Shown: positions 1-5,673 of the stretch, one piece after another | How positions within the stretch are numbered: position 1 is the stretch's first letter | Layout: every line of letters starts with the position of its first letter | Source of the DNA: Flavobacteriaceae bacterium | Lineage (GTDB): Bacteria > Bacteroidota > Bacteroidia > Flavobacteriales > Flavobacteriaceae | DNA: 12,617 bases | Assembly (NCBI GenBank): GCA_023301205.1 | Contig: JALZVC010000130.1 | Location: 1-12,617, forward strand | Reading direction: 5' to 3' | Made by a program: the position numbers and the translations under genes | The notes under the pieces: model-generated | The model's input: only the letters and a program-made list of their open reading frames with translations | Told to the model about the DNA's origin: nothing | Databases searched by the model: none

Positions 1-485
1 GCAGGAAATTTATCTTTGGTCGCTTTAATAAAACGTGCTTCGCGCGTTTCGGTTTCTACATTAGCGCGGTAATGCTCATTGGTATTAAAATACACCGTGT
101 CGCATTGGGTCATTATCTCATAAAACACCTTGTCAAAATCTTTTAACCAGTATACGGTTTTGATTCCGCTGGTTTCTAGTGCTTTTTCTTTGGTTAGTTT
201 TTCGCCTTCCCAAACCGCAATATGCGCATTGGTTTCTTTTAAAAATAAGATCTCTTTATGGGCAGGATTTGGTGCATCTGGGAACATTACCAGAATACTT
301 TCTTCTTGATCCACACCACTTAGATAAAAGATATCGCGTGACTGCTCAAAAGGCATCGTGCTATCTGCACTTATCGGGTATATGTCATTACTATTAAAAA
401 CAGCAAGGCTGGACGGCTTCATCTTAGCCATAAAGTTCTTGCGGTTTTTTATAAAAAGTTTGCGGTCTATCTGGTGGTATTTCAT
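1..485 (-). CDS. pepP: Xaa-Pro aminopeptidase (PepP-like), N-terminal part, cut by window edge
   Basis: This reading frame is open from an ATG at 483-485 to the left window edge and gives 161 residues of the amino-terminal part of an M24-family aminopeptidase P. It begins MKYHQIDRKLFIKN and contains the creatinase/AMP_N-domain signatures AVFNSNDIYPISADS (about residues 28-42) and RDIFYLSGVDQEESIL (50-65), then EILFLKETNAHIAVWEG. Proteins of this family cut an N-terminal residue that precedes proline, using two metal ions bound by a C-terminal pita-bread fold. That catalytic part lies outside the window, so the metal ligands cannot be checked. The start fits the family's usual MKY start; a second ATG at residue 19 would trim it. 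No TAnnTTTG box is obvious upstream. The family assignment is confident. The symbol follows the family, not a demonstrated substrate. Confidence 0.88.
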   Translation of the reverse strand, partial: MKYHQIDRKLFIKNRKNFMAKMKPSSLAVFNSNDIYPISADSTMPFEQSRDIFYLSGVDQEESILVMFPDAPNPAHKEILFLKETNAHIAVWEGEKLTKEKALETSGIKTVYWLKDFDKVFYEIMTQCDTVYFNTNEHYRANVETETREARFIKATKDKFP

Positions 486-493
486 CTTTAGTG

Positions 494-507
494 CCCGCGC
501 AGGCGGG
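494..507. repeat. Short GC-rich inverted repeat before pepP
   Basis: CCCGC and GCGGG are separated by a GCAG loop, forming a compact hairpin 8 nt before the pepP start codon. It is strikingly GC-rich in an AT-rich intergenic region, so it stands out from its surroundings. It resembles the small CCCGC...GCGGG palindromic units dispersed between genes in many bacteria. Whether it is one of a dispersed family or acts on pepP translation cannot be judged from one copy. Confidence 0.5.
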
Positions 508-670
508 TGTCTTTTAAGTTAGTATTATCCTATTTAAGTACATAGGTGGTTGTCATTTTAACATTCCCTTCGGAAATATAAATAACCCGACATTTTAGCT
601 GCTATAAAAATAGGAATTAATTAGAGGAAGCTCACAACTATAGGCTCGAAATTCTCATAACAATTACAAT

Positions 671-1471
671 CTATTTTTTATTGAAGTACGCTAAAAGTTT
701 AACCCCAGGATTAGTCGCTCTGTTCTTAAATGCGTGAAGCGTGCTGCTTACAATTAATACACCGGCAGCAACATAGGCTGTAGTTTTAATGGTTTCATAC
801 GTCCCAGTATTTGCCACGGCGATAGCAACTAAAGCCCAAGCGCCTACAATAGCAAACTCACGCATATTGCGTTTCCAGGTCACAATGAGATTGACAGTGG
901 TCGCAACGCTAATCATTATAAGTGTCCACAGCTCTGGCGAAATGCCAAAACCATCCCATCCTATTTTTGTAAGATATAATGTGACATTTGCAATACATGC
1001 TACCGTTAACCAGCCACTATAAATAACAAAAGGCCACCACAAAAAAGTAATGACAGAAATGGGAGCATCCCAGAGTTCCATCGAATTACGTAGTACAATT
1101 TGCAGTAAGCAAAACAGAATAAAGAAAATAACAAAGGTGGACGCTAAAATATAGTCGCCTGCAAAAAGGTAACACCATAAACTGTTAGCTCCACAACTTA
1201 ATACAAACCACCAGCCTGTCTTTAAAACAAAGGCGTCGTCTTTTACCTTCATAAAAAGGCTTCTAGCTTGATAGATTACAAAGCCCAGAAGCAATAAATA
1301 GATAAGCCCCCAAATAGAAAAGGCATAGCCTGCCGGTGTAAATAAGGTGTCATACTTGGCGCTCATATCTGCCTGCGTGGTATTAAAAAAAAACCCCGCC
1401 GCAGAGGCGTAGTTCATGTATATCGTGATGGTAAAGAAAATAATGTTAGCTACTTGTAGTGTTTTTTTCAA
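671..1471 (-). CDS. TspO/MBR-like tryptophan-rich integral membrane protein, TTG start
   Basis: This is a 266-residue, highly hydrophobic protein with about seven or eight predicted membrane helices (roughly 5-22, 43-68, 85-105, 107-128, 138-165, 182-199, 206-222, 228-244). The signature TPAGYAFSIWGLIYLLLLGF (45-64) and the tryptophan-rich segments (GWW at 86-88, FLWWPFVIYSGWL at 143-155) match the TspO/MBR-related group common in Flavobacteria. It is much longer than classical five-helix TspO (about 160 residues), so it belongs to an extended relative, and tetrapyrrole binding should not be assumed. The start codon is TTG (1469-1471). An in-frame TAA lies upstream with no ATG between, and the next internal ATG (residue 19) would destroy the first helix. 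It diverges from the TerB-like gene across a 162-bp region with a strong inverted repeat. Family confidence is good; function is unknown. Confidence 0.8.
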   Translation of the reverse strand: MKKTLQVANIIFFTITIYMNYASAAGFFFNTTQADMSAKYDTLFTPAGYAFSIWGLIYLLLLGFVIYQARSLFMKVKDDAFVLKTGWWFVLSCGANSLWCYLFAGDYILASTFVIFFILFCLLQIVLRNSMELWDAPISVITFLWWPFVIYSGWLTVACIANVTLYLTKIGWDGFGISPELWTLIMISVATTVNLIVTWKRNMREFAIVGAWALVAIAVANTGTYETIKTTAYVAAGVLIVSSTLHAFKNRATNPGVKLLAYFNKK

Positions 1472-1519
1472 AATGGAAGATTTTCTGTTGCCGTGAAATT
1501 ACGATTAAGTGGTGTGAAT

Positions 1520-1551
1520 TTCTTTAAAAATTTAATCAAATTTTTAAAGAA
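1520..1551. repeat. 14-bp perfect inverted repeat with 4-nt loop upstream of the TspO-like gene
   Basis: The arms TTCTTTAAAAATTT (1520-1533) and AAATTTTTAAAGAA (1538-1551) are exact reverse complements around the loop AATC. The element lies 48 bp from the TspO-like start, in the divergent intergenic region. It could be an operator or a leader hairpin. It is unlikely to be a terminator, since no gene ends there. AT-richness raises the chance of coincidence, but 14 exact pairs is long. Confidence 0.6.
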
Positions 1552-1590
1552 TCTAAAAGTATTAAAAAGAATATCTCACTTTCGTGTAAA

Positions 1591-1628
1591 ATATTTTAGG
1601 CTTGTTTTATATTTGCACCCTAAAATAT
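1591..1628. promoter_or_regulatory. 10-bp inverted repeat enclosing the terB-like promoter box
   Basis: ATATTTTAGG (1591-1600) and CCTAAAATAT (1619-1628) are exact inverted copies separated by 18 nt, and the -7 box at 1608-1615 lies inside that spacer. The left arm also overlaps a 12-bp palindrome, TAAAATATTTTA (1587-1598). A dimeric DNA-binding protein covering both arms would block the promoter. No regulator is identifiable here. Confidence 0.45.
1608..1615 (+). promoter_or_regulatory. Bacteroidetes-type -7 box (TATATTTG) for the TerB-like gene
   Basis: TATATTTG matches the TAnnTTTG consensus exactly and lies 18 nt before the ATG at 1634, implying a very short leader. No clear TTG -33 element is seen at the usual 17-23 nt spacing, so the call rests on the -7 box and its position. 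Confidence 0.6.
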
Positions 1629-1633
1629 AAACT

Positions 1634-2059
1634 ATGTCATTTACAGATTTATTTGAGAGCGGAGAACACAAACGTAATTTAGGACATTTTGCATCTATTG
1701 CAAATATGGCCTGTATTGATGGGGCGTTAAGTCCTGAAGAAGAAGAAATGTTGTGCCGTTTTGCCCGTAAACTTGACATTGATGCGGTTGAGTATGAAGC
1801 GGTTTTAAAAAACCCTTCAAAATACCCTATAAATCCTCCTAATGATGCAGATCGCCGTTTAGAGCGTATGCATGATCTTTTTGAGATGATATTTGCAGAC
1901 CACGAGATTGATGATCAAGAATGTAAATTGATAGAAAGATATGCTATCGGTCTTGGCTATACAGATGAGGTCGCTGGAGATTTGATAAAGCGTTCTATAG
2001 CCATTTACCAAGGAGGTCTTGATCTTGAAGATTACCGATACTTACTAAATAGAAAATAA
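1634..2059 (+). CDS. TerB-like acidic helical protein
   Basis: This 141-residue soluble protein has the TerB-type helical fold built from two similar halves. The first reads FASIANMACIDGALSPEEEEML...LDID (19-50). The second, after the PINPPND linker, reads LFEMIFADHEIDDQECKLIERYAIGLGY (82-109). Both halves carry the acidic DG/HEID turn followed by a glutamate-rich helix, the pattern behind proposed metal binding in TerB relatives. No other tellurite-resistance gene (terC, terD, terZ) is nearby, so a role in tellurite resistance should not be inferred; stand-alone TerB-like proteins mostly have unknown roles. It has its own promoter box and stops two bases before the end of the convergent histidine kinase gene. 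The start ATG follows the predicted leader directly and no other start is needed. Confidence 0.85.
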   Translation: MSFTDLFESGEHKRNLGHFASIANMACIDGALSPEEEEMLCRFARKLDIDAVEYEAVLKNPSKYPINPPNDADRRLERMHDLFEMIFADHEIDDQECKLIERYAIGLGYTDEVAGDLIKRSIAIYQGGLDLEDYRYLLNRK

Positions 2060-2061
2060 TT

Positions 2062-3564
2062 TTAGAGTTTCTGTAAGGCACTAAAAATTTGACTCTTACT
2101 ATAAGGTTTCTTTAAAAAGGCAGAAGCACCTGCATTTAGTATTGCCTCTTGTTCTGTATTCATAGATTTACCGCTTACTACTAGCACTGGAATAGACGTT
2201 AATTTTGGATTGTTTTTAAGTTCTCCCAGAAACTCAATACCTGTAGTAGACGCGTATTTTTGTTTAATTATAATAGCAAGAAACTTTTTGTCATTAAGTA
2301 GTTTTAAAGCAGAAACTGTGTCTGTTGCAATGGCTAGGGAATACCCTTTATCATTGTCTATAAACTGTTTCATGAGCAGCATCTGGTTAAGGGTGTCATC
2401 TTCAACAGCTAAAATACGTTTATTCATTACAATCCCAGAACCCTTAGGCACTGTCTTGCGCTTAGACTTTTTATCTCTAGTTTTAAATGGCAAAATGACG
2501 GTAAACGTACTGCCTTGATTTATTTTACTTTCTACACTTACAGAGCCACCCAATAACGTGGTAAGGTCCTTTACAACCTTTAACCCTAGTCCTTCGCCTA
2601 ATGGTTTTGCTTCTTCTATTTGCAATTGTATATAGGAGTCAAATATAGTAGCAATTTGCTGTTCTGAAATACCTTCTCCGGTATCCGTTATATTAAATTG
2701 TACCGAGACCGAACCATCTAAAGCCTTTTCTGTTAAAGAGGTATGTAGTTTAATTGCGCCATTTTTGGTATTTCGATATGCGTTCTCTAAGAGGTTGTAT
2801 AGTATCTGATTAATCCTTGTTGGGTCTCCAAAAAATTTAGCTGGCACATCTTCATCTGTCTCATAAGTGAGCTCAATATTAGAATTATTCTTTTTTACCT
2901 GAAAATGTTTAGTCATACTTGCAATTACAGATTGCAAATTAAAAGGCACTTCCTTTATTTGTAAAACGCCGCTTTCTATTTTAGAAATATCAAGAAGATC
3001 GTCCAGGAGTATTTTGATATGTGCCCCTGTTTTTTGTAACACTCCAACTGTTTCTTTTTGCTGAAATGTTAAGCTGGTTTCACCTAAGAGTTCTGCAAAT
3101 CCTAATAGTGCATTTAATGGATTACGAATCTCGTGGTTTAAATGCGCTAAAAAATTGTTCTTAAACTCTTCTTTTGCAAATAAAAGTTCTTTCTCAAATT
3201 TGAGTTTGTTCTTCGCAATTACAGATTCATTTTTTTCCTGAACTAAAGGCTGCGAATAAAGGTAGTGATTTGTAAAATCTGTTAACACTACATAAAGTTG
3301 TTTGTCTTTATTTAAGATGGTAATGTCTACTATTTTTTGTTTGTCGTCAATGTTTAAGTTAATGCACGGGAATGTTTCTTTGGTGTTTTTTTCTGCTAAA
3401 AAAGGTAAAAGGGCATAAAAAAACGGATGTTGATCTTCTATTTTTTCATTTGCTTTAAAATCAAAGATAATATTGTCTGATGATATAATAAGACCTTGCG
3501 AGTCTACTGCAATGATTTGCACTCTCTCATCAATGTAAAACGTTTTTATAGTACTTAAATTCAT
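2062..3564 (-). CDS. Soluble hybrid histidine kinase with a degenerate receiver domain
   Basis: This 500-residue protein has no membrane helices. Residues 1-105 form a PAS-like sensor region (VQIIAVDSQGLIIS, 15-28), followed by a short coiled coil. The kinase core is intact: H box HEIRNPLN with the phospho-accepting H144, N box NLLENA (257-262), G1 DTGEGI (294-299) and G2 GEGLGL (323-328). The C-terminal receiver (381-500) keeps the acidic pocket EDD (388-390), S464 and the KP pair K486-P487. At the aspartate position, however, it has K434 (IIIKQKYASTTG), so it cannot be phosphorylated in the usual way. Its ATG overlaps the TGA of the upstream small GTPase as ATGA, which indicates translational coupling. 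The gene order suggests the kinase reads or controls that GTPase. The kinase assignment is firm; the partner is inferred. Confidence 0.93.
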   Translation of the reverse strand: MNLSTIKTFYIDERVQIIAVDSQGLIISSDNIIFDFKANEKIEDQHPFFYALLPFLAEKNTKETFPCINLNIDDKQKIVDITILNKDKQLYVVLTDFTNHYLYSQPLVQEKNESVIAKNKLKFEKELLFAKEEFKNNFLAHLNHEIRNPLNALLGFAELLGETSLTFQQKETVGVLQKTGAHIKILLDDLLDISKIESGVLQIKEVPFNLQSVIASMTKHFQVKKNNSNIELTYETDEDVPAKFFGDPTRINQILYNLLENAYRNTKNGAIKLHTSLTEKALDGSVSVQFNITDTGEGISEQQIATIFDSYIQLQIEEAKPLGEGLGLKVVKDLTTLLGGSVSVESKINQGSTFTVILPFKTRDKKSKRKTVPKGSGIVMNKRILAVEDDTLNQMLLMKQFIDNDKGYSLAIATDTVSALKLLNDKKFLAIIIKQKYASTTGIEFLGELKNNPKLTSIPVLVVSGKSMNTEQEAILNAGASAFLKKPYSKSQIFSALQKL

Positions 3565-4055
3565 TTCGCTTCAAGTGTTTTTATAGTAAGCTCTTTAAAG
3601 CCTTCTTCTACATTCTCTCCAGTTTTTGCACTCGTAAATAGGCAATTTTCGAAAGGCGCTCGTTCAAAAAATGACTTTGATATGCCTGTGTCAAATTTGT
3701 CACATTTATTACCAAAAACAACTATTGGAACATTTGGATAATGTTCTTCTAAATAACTCATTTGTTCTACAAAGTTCGCGTACGTTTCTGGTCTAGAAAC
3801 ATCAAAAACATATATAAATCCATTAGATCCTAATAAATAGGATGTTCTGATCATAGAGACTTCACTGTTACCTTCAATGTCCCATACGACTAAAGTGAAG
3901 GGTTTGTCGTCAATAACAATATCTTTTTTCTTTACGTGAACGCCTACGGTCACCAGATAATCTTCGCTAAAAGAGGCGTCTACAAATTGCCGTATTAAAC
4001 TTGTTTTTCCTACACCAAAATGACCTAATATTACTATTTTTCGTGGTTGTTGCAT
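3561..4055 (-). CDS. Ras/Rab-like small GTPase
   Basis: From MQQPRKIVIL (ATG at 4053-4055) this is a 164-residue single-domain G protein, the size of eukaryotic Ras/Rab proteins. All five G motifs are visible: G1 GHFGVGKT (11-18), G2 T36 in VTVGV, G3 WDIEG (58-62), G4 NKCD (116-119) and G5 TSAK (141-144). The residue matching the catalytic glutamine of Ras (Q61, in DTAGQ) is asparagine here (N63), which suggests slow intrinsic hydrolysis and dependence on a partner. There is no C-terminal cysteine motif for lipid attachment and no membrane helix. An in-frame ATG at 4137-4139 would add 28 residues unlike any GTPase, so it was not chosen. The gene is coupled to the histidine kinase by a 4-bp overlap. 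Bacterial Ras-like GTPases (for example MglA) commonly act with roadblock/longin proteins, and one is encoded upstream. Confidence 0.92.
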   Translation of the reverse strand: MQQPRKIVILGHFGVGKTSLIRQFVDASFSEDYLVTVGVHVKKKDIVIDDKPFTLVVWDIEGNSEVSMIRTSYLLGSNGFIYVFDVSRPETYANFVEQMSYLEEHYPNVPIVVFGNKCDKFDTGISKSFFERAPFENCLFTSAKTGENVEEGFKELTIKTLEAK

Positions 4056-4225
4056 CTCAAGAATAAATATTACATTAATTTCTAAAGATACAGAAATTTC
4101 CCAATGAATAGTAAACGGATTTAAAAGTGCACCTGCCAAAAACTACACGATTCTATTTTCTAGTTTTTTAAACTTAAAATTAGCACGGTTGGTCTCCATT
4201 AAGTTTTAATAAAAGAACTGGCTTA

Positions 4226-4233
4226 CAAAGCTA
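4226..4233 (-). promoter_or_regulatory. -7 promoter box (TAGCTTTG) for the GTPase-kinase pair
   Basis: On the minus strand this reads TAGCTTTG, an exact TAnnTTTG match pointing toward the GTPase. It would give a leader of about 165 nt to the ATG at 4055. No TTG -33 element is found at the expected spacing, so strength is uncertain. Confidence 0.45.
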
Positions 4234-4292
4234 TATTCTAATGCTTTATGTTAGGGTGTAAAGAGGGCGTAGCCTAGCATTGTAAATAAGAG

Positions 4293-4328
4293 TTTGAGCG
4301 AAAACAATACTGTTTTAGCGAAGACAAT
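4293..4328. repeat. 16-bp direct repeat with 20-bp period upstream of the GTPase promoter
   Basis: TTTGAGCGAAAACAAT (4293-4308) and TTTTAGCGAAGACAAT (4313-4328) match at 14 of 16 positions and start exactly 20 bp apart, about two helical turns. They lie 60-100 bp upstream of the predicted -7 box of the GTPase, where tandem activator sites are typically found. They match no regulator I recognise. Confidence 0.5.
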
Positions 4329-4343
4329 TTTTTTATTTGTCTT
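4321..4343 (-). terminator. Weak hairpin after the longin-like gene
   Basis: AAGACAA and TTGTCTT form a 7-bp stem around a 9-nt loop, about 67 nt downstream of the longin-like stop codon. On the minus strand the stem is not followed by a T tract, so it would be a poor intrinsic terminator. It overlaps the second copy of the direct repeat and may be incidental. Confidence 0.25.
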
Positions 4344-4409
4344 AATTCGTATTTAAAATTGATGAAGATGTGATGAGAATAGAGGGGAGTAAATGGTAAT
4401 AGAAGTATG

Positions 4410-5243
4410 CTAACTTTCCCATTGATTATTCCACGCTGCAAATAAAGATTGTAAAATAGTGTCCACCTCTTGTCTTGATAGGTTATGAACTCCAGTAGAT
4501 AGTTTTCTAGACACTTTATATAATTTGTCTTCTAGCTTGCTCTCATACGTTTTTGAATAATTACCAGAAATAACTACCGCAATATAATACGAATGAAAAT
4601 TTTGTATATGTATACTATACAACTCATACTGTATAGATTCTAAACTTTGATTACCGCCTTTAAAGGCATCTTCCACAAAGCTTTTAATAGCAGTTAGCAT
4701 GCCAGAGAGCATATCTTTATCTACGGTCTCACTTAAACTGTAGTTACCTAATAAAATCCCAGACCCTTTTTGTATTGCAAAAATTTCATTGACCCTGGGT
4801 TTGTCAATTTCGGTGAGTATAAGGTCACCTTCTTTAGTGCCAGAAAAGAAAGCCCTCATTTTACGTTTAGCGCCTCCCATAGAAAAGGTATTGCTTACTT
4901 TTTTGTTAATTTCCTCAGAGAGTTTAGCCATTTCACTTGAGATGTACCGTTTTATCATTTTACCCATTATTGGGTATAGCGCTTCTACTACTTTATCTTG
5001 AGAATTCACTACTTGGTCTTGAATGGTTGCAGTTATTACAGGACCTAGGCTGTCAGGGATTGTCTTGACAAATGCCTCAATCTTGGCATCAATTAAAGGG
5101 TCCGTTTTCTCGACTATTTCTCTATACCTTTCAAGGGCTTTGGTTAGATCATCTAATCGTTGGGTAATGTCATTGGCAGCGTGCCTGTCTTCTGTTAACA
5201 GGAATTCACGTAAGAGCTGTAGTTTTTTGTCCGTTTCTGCCAT
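4410..5243 (-). CDS. Longin/roadblock-like GTPase-partner protein (OmpA-family N-terminal type, no OmpA domain)
   Basis: This 277-residue protein has no signal peptide or membrane helix. It has three parts. The first is an N-terminal motif LLREFLLTED (10-19) with an amphipathic coiled coil to about 60. The second is a central helical region containing ALYPIMGKMIKRYI (88-101). The third is a C-terminal alpha/beta domain (about 150-245) with IFAIQKGSGILLGNYS, then DKDMLSGMLTAIKSFVEDAF (176-195) and YYIAVVISG. The same order (LYPxMG, then a longin/roadblock-like domain with SGMLTAI) occurs, from memory, ahead of an OmpA domain in proteins annotated as OmpA family; here the OmpA part is absent. 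Longin/roadblock domains are classic regulators of small GTPases, and a Ras-like GTPase follows downstream. A direct partnership is inferred. It starts 18 bp after the coiled-coil gene, so the two are very likely cotranscribed. Confidence 0.7.
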   Translation of the reverse strand: MAETDKKLQLLREFLLTEDRHAANDITQRLDDLTKALERYREIVEKTDPLIDAKIEAFVKTIPDSLGPVITATIQDQVVNSQDKVVEALYPIMGKMIKRYISSEMAKLSEEINKKVSNTFSMGGAKRKMRAFFSGTKEGDLILTEIDKPRVNEIFAIQKGSGILLGNYSLSETVDKDMLSGMLTAIKSFVEDAFKGGNQSLESIQYELYSIHIQNFHSYYIAVVISGNYSKTYESKLEDKLYKVSRKLSTGVHNLSRQEVDTILQSLFAAWNNQWES

Positions 5244-5261
5244 TAAAAATGAAGTGGTAGC

Positions 5262-5612
5262 CTATTGGCTAATTTTCTCGCCTAAAGTGACAAGTAGCTT
5301 GCCAAGCTCTTTTTTGTCTACTTTTTTTGCGTCGAGTGTTTCTGCTTTGTCATTTAAGGAATCTTCTAAGTCAGTTATCCTTATGTTTACATCTGTACTC
5401 AAAGAATCTATAGATTGCATGAGTTCTCCACGAACTTCATCTATATAATTTTGTAACATCTCTTTTTTAGCGTCGATTTCACTTTTTAGTGTTTCAAATT
5501 CGCTATCATATTGCTGAATATTCTCTCCAAAAAGAAGATCTCTAATCGCCTCGAATTTAGAAGATGGATCGATTTCCGTTTCTGCCGATTTTGTATTTGG
5601 TTTTTTTGACAT
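5262..5612 (-). CDS. Small acidic coiled-coil protein of the GTPase cluster
   Basis: This 116-residue soluble, charged protein has a disordered lysine/serine-rich start (1-18). A motif FEAIRDLLFGEN follows (20-31), then long heptad-rich helices from about 33 to 92 (EFETLKSEIDAKKEMLQNYI onward) and a final helix KKELGKLLVTLGEKI. The motif at 20-31 resembles the N-terminal LLREFLLTED motif of the next gene, and in both it leads into a coiled coil. The two may therefore share a helix-type interaction site or hetero-oligomerise. The gene lies 61 bp downstream of fbp on the same strand and 18 bp upstream of the longin-like gene. TACATTTA, one mismatch from TAnnTTTG, occurs in the 61-bp gap, so it may have its own promoter. 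I do not recognise a named family. Confidence 0.75.
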   Translation of the reverse strand: MSKKPNTKSAETEIDPSSKFEAIRDLLFGENIQQYDSEFETLKSEIDAKKEMLQNYIDEVRGELMQSIDSLSTDVNIRITDLEDSLNDKAETLDAKKVDKKELGKLLVTLGEKISQ

Positions 5613-5673
5613 GGTTATTTTATTGTAATATAATTAAATGTAAGTAAATTAAGGTAATGGTTAAAATAATAAG

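Larger units (their letters stand above)
4056..4409. other. 354-bp gene-free region inside the GTPase signalling cluster
   Basis: This stretch separates the longin-like gene from the GTPase gene and contains no convincing ORF on either strand. It holds a -7 box for the GTPase (4226-4233), a 16-bp direct repeat at 20-bp period (4293-4328) and a small hairpin (4321-4343). A partial repeat AGGGTGTA/AGGGCGTA lies at 4253-4270. It is unusually long for a cluster whose other gaps are 60 bp or less, which suggests a regulatory region giving the GTPase-kinase pair its own control. Confidence 0.6.

Noticed and set aside
179..397. 72-codon plus-strand open frame at the left edge
   Set aside because: It lies entirely antisense to the pepP-like coding sequence, which has clear family motifs.
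1634..2059. Tellurite-resistance island
   Set aside because: Only a single TerB-like protein is present; no terC, terD, terZ or related genes are nearby.
2210..2518. 102-codon plus-strand open frame within the kinase gene
   Set aside because: Antisense shadow of the receiver-domain coding sequence with no domain of its own.
4056..4139. 28-residue N-terminal extension of the small GTPase (ATG at 4139)
   Set aside because: The G1 motif is normally within about ten residues of the start, as it is from MQQPRKIVIL. The extension is unlike any small GTPase.
4321..4343. Convincing intrinsic terminator after the longin-like gene
   Set aside because: The 7-bp stem is followed by CGCTAAAACA on the minus strand, with no T tract, so it was kept only as a weak hairpin.
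5023..5448. 141-codon open frame on the plus strand opposite the longin-like and coiled-coil genes
   Set aside because: It is antisense to two well-supported genes, serine/leucine-rich as expected of a shadow frame, and has no recognisable domain or promoter.
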